Below, one piece after another: positions 15,748 through 24,358 of a stretch of DNA of 64,000 nucleotides. Origin of the DNA: Marihabitans asiaticum (GTDB lineage: Bacteria; Actinomycetota; Actinomycetes; Actinomycetales; Dermatophilaceae). The position numbers and the translations under genes were made by a program. The notes under the pieces are model-generated. The model worked only from the letters and a program-made list of their open reading frames with translations. It was not told the DNA's origin and did no database searches. The stretch is taken from positions 124,001-188,000 of the forward strand of contig NZ_VIUW01000005.1 of NCBI RefSeq assembly GCF_007828725.1, read 5' to 3'. The first letter of the stretch is position 1. Each line of letters begins with the position of its first letter.

Positions 15748-15766
15748 CGTTATCGGGTGAAGGCGC

Positions 15767-16678
15767 TCAGGCCGCGGTCGCGATCGCGATCGCGTCGCGA
15801 ACGGCCGCGATGAGCTGGGCCGGGCGGTAGAGGTCTGCCCAGACCACCCGCACCACGACGTAGCCCAGTCGCCGCAGTTTGTCCTCGCGCTTCTTCTCGC
15901 GGAAGAGGGCGTCGGCGCCGCCGTCGGTGTACTTGACCTTGCCGTCGACCTCGATGATCACCTTCGCCCCGTCGACGACCAGGTCGGCCCGCGCCACCGC
16001 GCGTCCCGAGGGATCCTTGATGACAACCTGCGGGGTCGTGCGGATACCAACAGCGCGAAGGTGGGCCCGCGTCAGGGTCTCGCCGGGAGACTCCGAGCGG
16101 CCGTCGGCCCACGCCAACGCGCAGGTGACCCGCGACGAGCGTGGCCAGCCGCGCACCTGGGCCGCGGCCTCGTCGAGCTGGCCCGCGGTGGTCAGCTCGC
16201 GGTGCAGGGCAGCGTCGATCGGGGGCATCGCCCGGAGGATGCCCACATCCATCGCCATCTGGATCAGCGCCGCTGGCAGCGGGTCGCTGGGCCCCGCGGG
16301 TGAGTCGGCCCGCTCGTGCCGGATCGGCCGGATCCGGAAGTCGGTGGTGAGCACCTCTTGTCGTACCGGACGAGCGAGGTCCAGCCGTGCGACCGGGACG
16401 TCGACCACCGGCAGCCCCCATGCCGCGACCGTCGCGCTGCTGCTCAGCTGAGCGTCTGGGTAGAGCCGCAGAGCGGCGATGCTGAGGAGCGCACGATGGT
16501 CCTCGGCGCGTTCGGGGATGCGTGCGCAGCTGGCGCCGCGGGTCAGGCTCGAGAGCATGCCTCGGCGGCGCGCTTCGCGCATCGCCTGGTCGCTCACCCC
16601 CGCCGCGCGGCTCTCTCGCCGAAGGATGACCCCGTTGCCGTCGCGCAGCAGGAGCTCGATGGTGCTCGTCTCGTCCAT
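15767..16678 (-). CDS. DUF559/Vsr-like endonuclease-domain protein with AbiEi-type N-terminus
   Basis: This is a 303-residue protein starting at ATG 16678. The N-terminal ~60 residues (LLLRDGNGVILRRESRAAGV, then QAMREARRRGMLSSLTRG) look like the winged-helix seen in AbiEi-type antitoxin proteins. The C-terminal third has a restriction-endonuclease-like core: ADLVVDGAKVIIEVDGKVKY supplies the D...E-x-D-G-K acidic and lysine positions, followed by REKKREDKLRRLGYVVVRVVW as in DUF559 and Vsr proteins. These are widespread in actinobacteria with unknown function. No partner AbiEii toxin gene is adjacent. It is bracketed by near-identical inverted repeats, 19 bases beyond its stop and 117 bases before its start. 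Confidence 0.75.
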   Translation of the reverse strand: MDETSTIELLLRDGNGVILRRESRAAGVSDQAMREARRRGMLSSLTRGASCARIPERAEDHRALLSIAALRLYPDAQLSSSATVAAWGLPVVDVPVARLDLARPVRQEVLTTDFRIRPIRHERADSPAGPSDPLPAALIQMAMDVGILRAMPPIDAALHRELTTAGQLDEAAAQVRGWPRSSRVTCALAWADGRSESPGETLTRAHLRAVGIRTTPQVVIKDPSGRAVARADLVVDGAKVIIEVDGKVKYTDGGADALFREKKREDKLRRLGYVVVRVVWADLYRPAQLIAAVRDAIAIATAA

Positions 16679-16795
16679 GCGGCGAGCCTTCCCTGGGCGA
16701 ACCACGGGGTCGGGCCGCACGCCGGGCCTGTGGGTAGCCGGTCGGCTCCTGAGCAACCTGTGGACGACTCCCCCTTCGCGCTGGACCCGAGAAGT

Positions 16796-16856
16796 TGCAC
16801 CTTCACCCGAGGTCGGTAGTCGGGTGAAGGTGCAACACGTCCCTCAACCCGATAAT
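16796..16856 (-). repeat. Palindromic repeat family 1, copy B (inverted relative to copy A)
   Basis: Read on the minus strand it starts ATTATCGGGTTGAGGGAC and continues with the inner hairpin arms and the loop CTACCGACC. It differs from copy A at two positions. The second outer arm, on the side facing the nuclease gene, is missing as in copy A, so the two copies are mirror images around the gene. The hemQ stop lies 25 bases beyond, with a CGAAGGGGG motif in between. Confidence 0.85.
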
Positions 16857-16881
16857 TGGGGGACGGGGAGGCGAAGGGGGG

Positions 16882-17601
16882 TCAGCGCAGGCGGTCGACG
16901 AGGTCGGCGACCTCGACCCGAGGGCCGGTGTAGAACGGGATCTCCTCGCGCACGTGCAGGCGCGCCTGCGAGGCACGCAGCTCGCGCATGAGGTCGACGA
17001 TGCGGTGCAGCTCGTCGGCCTCGAAGGCGAGCACCCACTCGTAGTCCCCGAGGGCGAAGGCGCTGATCGTGTTGGCACGCACGTCCGGGTAGTCCCGGGC
17101 CATCGCGCCGTGCTCGGCGAGCATCGCGCGCCGCTCCTTCTCGTCCATGACGTACCAGTCGTAGGACCGCACGAAGGGGTAGACGCACAGGTAGTCGCGC
17201 TGCTCCTCGCCGGCCATGAAGGCCGGGATGTGGCTGCGGTTGAACTCGGCCTGACGGTGGATCGCGGCGACCGACCACACCGGCTCCAGATGAGCGCCGA
17301 GCTCGGTGCGCAGGAAGCGGTGGTAGGCGTCCTGGAGTTGTTCGATGGTGTCGGCGTGCCACCAGATCATGAGGTCGGCGTCCGCACGCAGGCCGGCGAC
17401 GTCGTAGACCCCGCGGATCGTCACCCCACCCTCGGTGAGCTCGCCGAAAAGCCCCTCGACCTCGGCGGCGAGCTGCTCGCGCGGGCCCTCGCCGAGCGGC
17501 GTGGTCACCGCGAAGACCGAGAACATCGCATAGTGGATCGAGCTGTTGATCGCCTCGAGCTGATCGCGGCTGGGCTTCTTCGGGACCGGGCGGGTACTCA
17601 C
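16882..17601 (-). CDS. hemQ: Coproheme decarboxylase (hydrogen-peroxide-dependent haem synthase)
   Basis: This 239-residue protein of the chlorite-dismutase fold makes the last step of the coproporphyrin-dependent haem pathway, removing two carboxyl groups from coprohaem. SSIHYAMFSVFAV opens the fold. YPFVRSYDWYVMDEKERRAMLAEHGAMARDY carries the conserved catalytic Tyr region and the His haem ligand of actinobacterial ChdC. FALGDYEWVLAFEADEL closes the second half. The start overlaps the hemY stop (ATGA), so translation of the pathway enzymes is coupled. Confidence 0.93.
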   Translation of the reverse strand: MSTRPVPKKPSRDQLEAINSSIHYAMFSVFAVTTPLGEGPREQLAAEVEGLFGELTEGGVTIRGVYDVAGLRADADLMIWWHADTIEQLQDAYHRFLRTELGAHLEPVWSVAAIHRQAEFNRSHIPAFMAGEEQRDYLCVYPFVRSYDWYVMDEKERRAMLAEHGAMARDYPDVRANTISAFALGDYEWVLAFEADELHRIVDLMRELRASQARLHVREEIPFYTGPRVEVADLVDRLR

Positions 17602-19082
17602 TGTCTCTCCTTGCTGTTGTCGCGGCTGTCGTCGCGTGCGTCGTGGGGCTCCCCGGCAAGCGCGTCGAGGAGGGTCCGGGCGGCGGTGCGGGCGCTGTCG
17701 AGCACGCCGGCGATGCCGACGCCGTCATAGCTCGCGCCCGCGACGGCCAGGCCGGGCACGTCCGCGAGCCCCTCGCGGATGCGCCGCACCCGCCCCTGGT
17801 GACCGACGGTGTACTGAGGCAGTCCCCCGCCCCAGCGCTGCACGTGCGCGTCGGCGAGCTCGGGGACCGGACGGCCCAGCGCAGCGGCGACGTCACCCAG
17901 CGCCAGGGCGACGAGCTCGTCGTCGTCACGCTGCAGGGAGGTGGCGTCACCGGCTCGCCCGACCGACGCGCGCAGCAGGAGGACGCCCTCCTCGTCGGCG
18001 CGCTGAGCGGCCCACCCCCACTTCGTGCTGACGAAGGTGCTGGCCTTGATCACCTGCCCGTCGACCGCCGGCACGAGGAAGCCCGACCCGGGCAGGTCGG
18101 TCCACTGCCCGCCGCGTGGGACGGCGAGGGTCACCACGGCCATGGACGCGGTCTCGATCTCCTCGAGGCCAGCGGCGGCGAAGGGGGCGTGCGGGCGGAT
18201 CAGCCGAGCGGCGGCGGGCGCGCCGGTGGCGACGAGCACGGCATCGGCGTCGACCCACGTGGGGTCGGTGGTGGGGCCGGTGAGGACCCGCCACCCGTCG
18301 GCGGTGCGCTCGACACCGCGGCTGAGGGTGCGAAGGCGGATCTCGCCTCCCCGATGACGCACCCGCTCGGCAAGGGCGAGGGGCAGCTGCCAGATGCCGC
18401 CCTCCAGCCCGAGGAGCATCGGGCCACGGCGTCCGGTGGCGGCGCCGGCGCCCACCGCGGGACGGTTCCCAGGGGTCGAAGGGGGAAGCACGGCCCGGAC
18501 ACCGGCGCGCACCGAGCCGTGCTGGCGGGACGCGTCGAAGAGCCGGCCCATCGTCGCCGCGAAGGAGAGGTCGTCGACCCGCCCGGCATAGACCCCGCCG
18601 AGCAGGGGCTCGACGAGGCGGTCGACCACGGCTCGGCCGTACTCGGCCGAGATCGCCTCGGCCACCGAGACCTCGCGATCGCTGCCGTCACCAAGGTGAG
18701 GGGTTCCCCCTTCGCCCGCCCGCTCGACCTCCTCGGCAGTAAGGACCTCGGCTGTGCTCGAGGCGTCGGAGGGGACGCCCATGAAGGTGCGCGCCGGGAG
18801 GGCGACGAGGGCGCCGCGGTTCCACAGCTGGGCGGGCACCGGCTCCGGGGAGACGACGCGGTCGGTGAGCCCGGCGGCGGCGAGCACCTCGTCGGCCGAG
18901 TCACCGGCCCGGATCGACTCGGCGCCGACGTCCAGGCGCACCCCGGCGACCTCGGTCGCGGCGATCACCCCGCCGACGCGGTCTCGGCCCTCGAGCACCG
19001 TGACGTGGTGCCCGGCGCGGGAGAGGGACTCGGCTGCGGTCAGTCCGGCGATCCCGGCACCGATGACGACGACTTCAGCCAT
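17598..19082 (-). CDS. hemY: Coproporphyrinogen III / protoporphyrinogen oxidase (HemY/CgoX)
   Basis: This 494-residue FAD enzyme oxidises coproporphyrinogen III to coproporphyrin III in monoderm actinobacteria. The N-terminal FAD site is VVVIGAGIAGLTAAESLSRAG followed by VTVLEGRDRVGGVI and GVRLDVGAESI. The C-terminus has QYTVGHQGRVRRIREGL and the second FAD contact GLAVAGASYDGVGIAGVLDS. Name usage varies (hemG/hemY/cgoX). The gene lies between hemE and hemQ, as expected for the pathway. The nearest ribosome-site-like sequence agrees with ATG 19082. Membrane association is likely peripheral; no transmembrane helix is evident. Confidence 0.92.
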   Translation of the reverse strand: MAEVVVIGAGIAGLTAAESLSRAGHHVTVLEGRDRVGGVIAATEVAGVRLDVGAESIRAGDSADEVLAAAGLTDRVVSPEPVPAQLWNRGALVALPARTFMGVPSDASSTAEVLTAEEVERAGEGGTPHLGDGSDREVSVAEAISAEYGRAVVDRLVEPLLGGVYAGRVDDLSFAATMGRLFDASRQHGSVRAGVRAVLPPSTPGNRPAVGAGAATGRRGPMLLGLEGGIWQLPLALAERVRHRGGEIRLRTLSRGVERTADGWRVLTGPTTDPTWVDADAVLVATGAPAAARLIRPHAPFAAAGLEEIETASMAVVTLAVPRGGQWTDLPGSGFLVPAVDGQVIKASTFVSTKWGWAAQRADEEGVLLLRASVGRAGDATSLQRDDDELVALALGDVAAALGRPVPELADAHVQRWGGGLPQYTVGHQGRVRRIREGLADVPGLAVAGASYDGVGIAGVLDSARTAARTLLDALAGEPHDARDDSRDNSKERQ

Positions 19083-19112
19083 GGCTCAACTCTGCCACTG
19101 CGGGTCTGCGGG

Positions 19113-20192
19113 TCAGCGCTGGCCCCGGACCGGCTGGGCGTGCACGTGCTCGACGACCCGGGTGATGACGTCGGGGTCGGTGGTGGGCAGCACGCCGTGA
19201 CCGAGGTTGAAGATGTGCCCTGGCGCGGCATGGCCCTCGGCGGCGATGCGTTCCACCGCGTCCGCGAGCGGCTCCCACGGCGCGAAGAGGAGCGCCGGGT
19301 CGAGGTTGCCCTGCACCGGGTAGCGGGCACCGAGACGGTCGATCGCGTCGGTCAGCGACACCCGGTAGTCGACACCGACGACGTCTGCGCCGGCGTCGGC
19401 CATGTCGAGCAGCAGCTCCCCGGTCCCCACCCCGAAGTGGATCCGTGGCACGTTCAGGTCGGCCACCGCCGCCAGGGCGGCCGCCGAGTGCGGCTTGACG
19501 TGCCGGACGTAGTCGGCTCGGCTGAGGAAGCCGGCCCAGCTGTCGAAGAGCTGGACCATGCTCGCGCCGGCCTCGACCTGCACCCGCAGGAACGCCCCAG
19601 CGATCTGGGCCAGCCGGGCGCACAGGTCGTGCCACAGCTGCGGGTCGCCGTGCATGAGCGCCTTGGTGCGCTCGTGGTTCTTGCTCGGGCCGCCCTCGAC
19701 GAGGTAGCTCGCGAGGGTGAAGGGCGCCCCGGCGAAGCCGATGAGCGGGGTCGCCCCGAGCTCGCTGACGAGCTGGCGCACCGACTCGGTGATGTCGGGC
19801 ACGACGTCGGGAGTCAGCTCGGGCAGCCGGTCGAGGTCGGCCCGGGTGCGGAACGGCTCGGCGACGACCGGCCCCTTGCCCGGGACGATGTCGAGATCCA
19901 CACCGACCGCCTGCACGGGGACGACGATGTCGGAGAAGAAGATCGCCCCGTCGACTCCGTGGCGGCGCACCGGCTGCAGCGTGATCTCGGTGACGAGGTC
20001 GGGGGTGCGGCAGGCCTGGAGCATCGCGGTGCCCTCACGGACCTTGCGGTACTCCGGCAGGGACCTGCCGGCCTGGCGCATGAACCAGACCGGGGTCCGG
20101 CGCACCGGCACTCCGCGGGCAGCACGGACGAGGTCGCTGTCGGCAGGGCTGTCGGCAGGGGCGTCGGGCAGGTCAGGCGCGTCGGGGGTCAC
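19113..20192 (-). CDS. hemE: Uroporphyrinogen decarboxylase
   Basis: This 359-residue cytosolic enzyme converts uroporphyrinogen III to coproporphyrinogen III, the substrate of the next gene's product. [20 protein letters not shown] at about residues 33-52 is the substrate-binding arginine motif. [17 protein letters not shown] contains the catalytic Asp, and [17 protein letters not shown] and [12 protein letters not shown] are family signatures; [13 protein letters not shown] lies near the C-terminus. A Pro/Asp-rich N-terminal extension of about 25 residues is unusual but harmless. It leads the hemE-hemY-hemQ block, 30 bases before hemY. GTG 20192 is the assumed start. Confidence 0.95.
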   Translation of the reverse strand: MTPDAPDLPDAPADSPADSDLVRAARGVPVRRTPVWFMRQAGRSLPEYRKVREGTAMLQACRTPDLVTEITLQPVRRHGVDGAIFFSDIVVPVQAVGVDLDIVPGKGPVVAEPFRTRADLDRLPELTPDVVPDITESVRQLVSELGATPLIGFAGAPFTLASYLVEGGPSKNHERTKALMHGDPQLWHDLCARLAQIAGAFLRVQVEAGASMVQLFDSWAGFLSRADYVRHVKPHSAAALAAVADLNVPRIHFGVGTGELLLDMADAGADVVGVDYRVSLTDAIDRLGARYPVQGNLDPALLFAPWEPLADAVERIAAEGHAAPGHIFNLGHGVLPTTDPDVITRVVEHVHAQPVRGQR

Positions 20193-20216
20193 GGGGACGA
20201 TCCTCCCACTCCCCGC

Positions 20217-21080
20217 TCACGACGCGATGAGCGCGATACCGACGAGGGCCAGAGCCACCCCGGCCCACTGCACGGGTCGCAGCCGCTCGTGCAACACCAC
20301 CCAGGCGAGCGCGATCGTCGCGACGGGGTAGAGCGAGCCGAGGACGCTGACTACCGAGAGCGGGCCGCCCTGGGCGGCCAGGCCGTACAACGCGTTGGCG
20401 CAGAGGTCGCCGGTGCCGAGGACGACCAGGCCGGGCAGCATTCCCCGCTCGACGGTGAGCGAAGGGGTGGAGAGGCGGCCCAGCCGGACCGAGAGGGTCA
20501 GGACGAGGAGCAGGAGCAGCAGGCCGACGAGCTTGAGCACCCACAGCGTGTGCAGCACCGAGACGTGCGCACCGCGCTCGACAAAGACGAGCGAGGAGCC
20601 CAGGCCGAGTGCCGCCACGACGGCGAGGACGACCGGCAGGGACCCGCCCGGCTCGTCCGGGCGGGTCTCCCCCTTCGCCTCCGGTCCGCTGGCCAGCACA
20701 CCCCCGGTGACCGCGCAGAGGATCCCGGCCCCGATCACGGGGGTCATCGGGTCGCCGCCGACCAGGCCGACGGTCACCGGCACGAGGACTCCCGTCGCGG
20801 CGATCGGGGCGACGACCCCCATGCGTCCCGCCGCCAGGCCCGCGTAGAGGGCCCCGAGCCCGGTGGTCCCGCACACCGCCGCGAGCCCGCCCCACAGCGC
20901 CCAGCGCTCGTCCGGCAGCGGGAGGCCGGTGGCCAGGACCGCGGTGCTCGCGACGACCGTCGCGACGACCGAGGCCCAGGCGAGGACGACGACGGCGGGG
21001 CGCCGACGCGAGAGCAGGCCACCGACGAAGTCGGCGCTCCCCCAGGCAGCGGCGGCGAGCAACGCCAGGAGGACGGTCAT
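20217..21080 (-). CDS. EamA/DMT-superfamily transporter
   Basis: This 287-residue protein has about ten hydrophobic segments in two homologous halves of five, each with the EamA signature: N-terminal LAAAAWGSADFVGGLLSRR and the C-terminal half beginning VVLAVVAALGLGSS. The end GPLSVVSVLGSLYPVATIALAWVVLHERL is the typical last-helices motif. Members export amino acids or other metabolites; the substrate is unknown here. It lies 24 bases upstream of hemE on the same strand, so it may share a transcript with the haem genes. It is divergent from DUF3000. Confidence 0.85.
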   Translation of the reverse strand: MTVLLALLAAAAWGSADFVGGLLSRRRPAVVVLAWASVVATVVASTAVLATGLPLPDERWALWGGLAAVCGTTGLGALYAGLAAGRMGVVAPIAATGVLVPVTVGLVGGDPMTPVIGAGILCAVTGGVLASGPEAKGETRPDEPGGSLPVVLAVVAALGLGSSLVFVERGAHVSVLHTLWVLKLVGLLLLLLVLTLSVRLGRLSTPSLTVERGMLPGLVVLGTGDLCANALYGLAAQGGPLSVVSVLGSLYPVATIALAWVVLHERLRPVQWAGVALALVGIALIAS

Positions 21081-21140
21081 CGCGGCAGGCTATCCGCCAC
21101 CTCGCGGCGCGCCCTCCCTCGGCTGACGAGATCCGGCGCC

Positions 21141-21146
21141 TAGCCT
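21141..21146 (+). promoter_or_regulatory. Probable -10 box of a leaderless DUF3000-rnd transcript
   Basis: TAGCCT fits TANNNT and ends seven bases before the GTG start at 21154. No Shine-Dalgarno sequence precedes that GTG. The 73-base gap must also hold the promoter of the divergent EamA gene. Confidence 0.5.
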
Positions 21147-21153
21147 GCGGGAC

Positions 21154-21744
21154 GTGGTCACTCGCACCCTCCCCGGCACCGAGCGCACCGAGCCGGCCGA
21201 CTTCACCGCCGCCCTGCGCTCCCTGCACGCCGCCCGCGTACGGCCCGAGGTCCGCCTGACCGAGGTGCCCGCCCCGACCCGGGTCGCGCCGCACGCCGTC
21301 GCGATGACCGGAGACGTGCTGGCCGACGACGGCGAGACCGAGCTGTCCAGCGGGCGCTTCGTCCTCCTGCACGACCCCTCCGAGCCGGACCCCTGGGGTG
21401 GCCCGTGGCGGGTGGTCACCTATGCCCGAGCCGAGATGGAGTCCGAGGTCGCCGGCGACCCGGTCCTCGGCGAGGTGGGCTGGTCCTGGCTCGAGGACGC
21501 TCTCGCCGAGCGTGGCCTGCAGCCTCATGCCGCCGCGGGGACGGTCACCTCGGTGGTCTCGGAGTCCTTCGGCGACCTCGCCGACCGGCCCGGCAGCGTC
21601 GAGCTCGAGATCCGTGCCTCGTGGAGCCCGAGCGACCCCGAGGCCGGCCTGCACCTCGAGGCGTGGGTGGACCTGCTGTGCACGATCGGTGGGCTCCCGC
21701 CGCTGCCCGAGGGGGTTGTCGCCCTGCCCGGACGACACCGATGA
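21154..21744 (+). CDS. DUF3000 family protein
   Basis: This is a 196-residue soluble protein of an actinobacteria-restricted family of unknown function. Conserved-looking blocks are ALRSLHAARVRPEVRLTEVP, RFVLLHDPSEPDPWGGPWRV and VGWSWLEDALAERG. There is no transmembrane segment or catalytic motif. Its stop overlaps the ATG of the ribonuclease D gene, and this pairing is common in actinobacterial genomes, which suggests a link to RNA processing but does not prove one. Confidence 0.82.
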   Translation: MVTRTLPGTERTEPADFTAALRSLHAARVRPEVRLTEVPAPTRVAPHAVAMTGDVLADDGETELSSGRFVLLHDPSEPDPWGGPWRVVTYARAEMESEVAGDPVLGEVGWSWLEDALAERGLQPHAAAGTVTSVVSESFGDLADRPGSVELEIRASWSPSDPEAGLHLEAWVDLLCTIGGLPPLPEGVVALPGRHR

Positions 21745-22952
21745 GCGAGTCACCCGCACCCGAGCCGGTGCTGGAGCGGCTCACCGAGCCCGAGGACGGG
21801 GTACCCCACGTCATCACCACCGAGCGCGAGCTGCTCGAGTGCGCCCGTGCTGTCGCCGCCGGGACCGGCCCGGTGGCCCTCGACGCCGAGCGAGCCAGCG
21901 GCTACCGGTACGGCCAGCGTGCCTATCTGGTCCAGGTGCGCCGTGACGACGCCGGGACCTGGCTCATCGATCCGATCGCCCTGCCCGACCTGAGCCCCCT
22001 CGACGAGGCCATCGGCACCGCCGAGTGGCTGCTGCACGCCGCCACCCAGGACCTCCCCTGCCTCGCCGAGGTCGGTCTGCGACCGCGTCAGCTCTTCGAC
22101 ACCGAGCTCGGCGCCCGCCTGCTCGGCCTGCCCCGGGTCGGCCTGGCCGCGGTCGTCGAGCACTACCTCGGGGTGTCCCTGGCCAAGGAGCACTCCGCCG
22201 TCGACTGGTCCACCCGCCCGCTCCCCACCCCGTGGCTGCGCTACGCCGCGCTCGACGTCGAGGTGCTGGCCGAGGTCCGCAACCTCATGGGCGTCGACCT
22301 CGCCGCGCAGGACAAGTCCGAGTGGGCTCGCCAGGAGTTCGACGCGCTGCTCTCCTGGGCTCCCGCGGTGCGCGAGGAGCCGTGGCGGCGGATCTCGGGC
22401 CTGCACAAGGTGCGCGGCGCCCGTGCGCTCGGCATCGCCCGAGAGCTCTGGTACGCCCGCGACGCCATCGCCCGCGACCGCGACATCTCACCCGGTCGGG
22501 TCGTGCCCGACGCCGCCCTCGTCGCGATCACCCAGGCCGCCCCGTCCAGCACGGCCGACCTGCCGACCGGCCACCGCGGCATCGCCCGCTACGGCCGCGA
22601 CTGGGTGGCGGCGGTCGCCCGCGCCCGCGCGCTGTCGGACGCCGAGCTGCCCGAGCCGACGGTCCGCAGCGACGCCCCACCCCCGCCCCGCGCCTGGGCC
22701 GACCGCGACCCGCTCGCCGCCGCCCGGCTGACGCACGTCCGCGAGCAGCTCGCCACCTTCGCCGAGGACCGCAGCATCCCGGTCGAGAACGTCCTCACGC
22801 CCGACTCGCTCCGCCGGGTGCTCTGGTCCCCGCCCGAGCCGGCCACTCCCGAGGCCTTCGACGACGCCCTCGCCGCGCTCGACGCCCGCCCCTGGCAGCG
22901 CGAGGTGGTCGTGCCGATGATCGCTGCCGCCGTCGCCGAGCACCCCGGCTGA
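21741..22952 (+). CDS. rnd: Ribonuclease D-like 3'-5' exonuclease with HRDC domain
   Basis: This is a 403-residue protein. The DnaQ/RNase D exonuclease domain spans about residues 25-200. Exo I is VALDAERASGYRYGQ (Asp and Glu metal ligands), exo II surrounds LHAATQDLPCLAEVGL, and exo III is YAALDVEVLAEV. An HRDC domain (helical, RNA-binding) follows at about 215-300, and the C-terminal ~90 residues form a second helical region. In E. coli the enzyme trims tRNA precursors. The start ATG 21741 overlaps the DUF3000 stop, so translation is probably coupled. Confidence 0.9.
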   Translation: MSESPAPEPVLERLTEPEDGVPHVITTERELLECARAVAAGTGPVALDAERASGYRYGQRAYLVQVRRDDAGTWLIDPIALPDLSPLDEAIGTAEWLLHAATQDLPCLAEVGLRPRQLFDTELGARLLGLPRVGLAAVVEHYLGVSLAKEHSAVDWSTRPLPTPWLRYAALDVEVLAEVRNLMGVDLAAQDKSEWARQEFDALLSWAPAVREEPWRRISGLHKVRGARALGIARELWYARDAIARDRDISPGRVVPDAALVAITQAAPSSTADLPTGHRGIARYGRDWVAAVARARALSDAELPEPTVRSDAPPPPRAWADRDPLAAARLTHVREQLATFAEDRSIPVENVLTPDSLRRVLWSPPEPATPEAFDDALAALDARPWQREVVVPMIAAAVAEHPG

Positions 22953-22989
22953 CCCCCTTCGCTCACCGTCCCCGCTCGCTGAGCACCCC

Positions 22990-23054
22990 GATCCGTGAGG
23001 CGGATCACCACCCCCGCCGTGGTGAGGTGAGCGCTTGCTTAGTAGCGTCGCTCA
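22990..23054 (+). promoter_or_regulatory. Stacked inverted repeats in the fadA-fadB promoter region
   Basis: Three short inverted repeats lie one after another: GATCCG/CGGATC (22990-23006), CACCAC/GTGGTG (23006-23024) and TGAGCG/CGCTCA (23028-23054). They fill the 158-base gap between rnd and fadA. TetR-type repressors of beta-oxidation often bind such palindromes, so an operator is plausible; no regulator gene is nearby to support a name. TAGCGT at 23043-23048 could be a -10 box. Confidence 0.35.
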
Positions 23055-23110
23055 TGAGCGCGGGCACACGTCTGCGCGAACCCGTACCCGAGCGAAAGTG
23101 AGGGCCAGCC

Positions 23111-24358
23111 GTGCCCCGCACCATGCGTGAGGTCGTCTTCGTCGACGGGGTCCGTACCCCCTTCGGCCGCGCCGGGGAGAAGGGCATGTACGCCCAGACC
23201 CGCGCCGACGACCTGGTCGTCCGTTGTATCCGTGAGCTGCTCGAGCGCAACCCCGAGCTCCCGCCCGAGAAGGTCGAGGAGGTCGCGATCGCCGCGACCA
23301 CCCAGATCGGCGACCAGGGGCTCACCCTCGGCCGGATGGCCGCCCTGCTCTCCGGGCTGCCGAACACCACCCCCGGCTACAGCATCGACCGGATGTGCGC
23401 CGGCGCGATGACCGCGGTCACCTCGGTGGCCGGCTCGATCTCCTTCGGGGCGATCGACGTCGCCGTCGCCGGCGGGGTCGAGCACATGGGGCGGCACCCG
23501 ATGGGCGAAGGGGTGGACCCGAACCCGCGGGTGGTCGCCGAGAAGCTCGTCGACCCCAGCGCCCTCGTCATGGGCAAGACCGCGGAGAACCTGCACGACC
23601 GCTACCCCACCCTGACCAAGGAGCGCAGCGACGTCTTCGCCCTCGGCAGCCAGCGCAAGCTCAAGGAGGCCTACGAGGCCAACCAGATCCAGCCCGACCT
23701 CGTCCCGGTGGCCACCCGCCACGACGAGCGGGGCTGGGGGCTGGCGACAACCGACGAGCCGCCGCGGCCCAACGTCACCATGGAGGACCTGGCCGGACTG
23801 AAGACCCCCTTCCGCCCGCACGGCAAGGTCACCGCCGGTAACGCCGCCGGGCTGAACGACGGCGCCACCGCCTGCGTGCTCGCCTCCGAGGAGGCCGCCA
23901 CCGAGCTCGGCCTGCCGATCAAGATGCGGCTGGTCGAGTTCTCCTTCGTCGGTGTCGAGCCCGAGGTCATGGGCTACGGCCCGGTCCCCGCCGCCGAGAA
24001 GGCGCTCGCCAAGGCCGGCCTCACGATCGAGGACATCGGACTCTTCGAGCTCAACGAGGCCTTCGCCGTGCAGGTGCTCGCCTTCCTCGAGCACTTCGGC
24101 CTCCCCGACGACTCCGAGAAGGTCAACCGCTACGGCGGGGCGATCGCCACCGGTCACCCGCTGGCCTCCTCCGGCGTGCGCCTCATGACCCAGCTGGCCC
24201 GCCAGTTCGAGGAGGACCCGAGCGTGCGCTTCGGCATGACCGCGATGTGCATCGGCATCGGCATGGGCGGCGCCGTCATCTGGGAGAACCCGCACCACCG
24301 CGACTACGGCACGCCGATCACGACCAGCACCGAGACCACGAGCGAGGCCCGAGCATGA
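23111..24358 (+). CDS. fadA: Acetyl-CoA acyltransferase (3-ketoacyl-CoA thiolase)
   Basis: This 415-residue thiolase catalyses the last step of fatty-acid beta-oxidation, cleaving 3-ketoacyl-CoA with CoA. The nucleophilic Cys is in SIDRMCAGAMTAV (about residue 97), the base His in GGAIATGHPLASSGVR, and the second Cys in MTAMCIGIGMGGAV; NEAFAVQVLAF and KVTAGNAAGLNDGA are further family motifs. The start GTG 23111 lies six bases after a GAGGG-type ribosome site. It is coupled to the downstream fadB gene by an ATGA overlap, forming the two-gene trifunctional system. Confidence 0.93.
   Translation: MPRTMREVVFVDGVRTPFGRAGEKGMYAQTRADDLVVRCIRELLERNPELPPEKVEEVAIAATTQIGDQGLTLGRMAALLSGLPNTTPGYSIDRMCAGAMTAVTSVAGSISFGAIDVAVAGGVEHMGRHPMGEGVDPNPRVVAEKLVDPSALVMGKTAENLHDRYPTLTKERSDVFALGSQRKLKEAYEANQIQPDLVPVATRHDERGWGLATTDEPPRPNVTMEDLAGLKTPFRPHGKVTAGNAAGLNDGATACVLASEEAATELGLPIKMRLVEFSFVGVEPEVMGYGPVPAAEKALAKAGLTIEDIGLFELNEAFAVQVLAFLEHFGLPDDSEKVNRYGGAIATGHPLASSGVRLMTQLARQFEEDPSVRFGMTAMCIGIGMGGAVIWENPHHRDYGTPITTSTETTSEARA

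Larger units (their letters stand above)
15687..16856. mobile_element. Candidate repeat-bounded unit carrying a DUF559-like nuclease gene
   Basis: The 1,170-bp unit contains a single gene, the nuclease at 15767-16678, and is bounded by inverted 61-bp repeats that differ at two positions. A complete related palindrome stands alone at 31097-31180. I could not identify a target-site duplication by eye, and no transposase is encoded. The arrangement resembles REPIN/RAYT systems, where palindromic repeats flank the gene that mobilises them, but here the flanked gene is a PD-(D/E)XK-type nuclease. Mobility is an inference from the repeats alone; the repeats might instead be independent terminator-like palindromes. 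Confidence 0.4.

Noticed and set aside
15687-15760. Possible CRISPR-like repeat
   Set aside because: Only two nearby copies exist, inverted and over 1 kb apart, with a gene rather than spacers between them and no cas genes.
17643-21143. A 1,166-codon plus-strand frame across the haem cluster
   Set aside because: It lies antisense to hemY, hemE and the EamA gene, all of which have clear motifs; the frame shows none.
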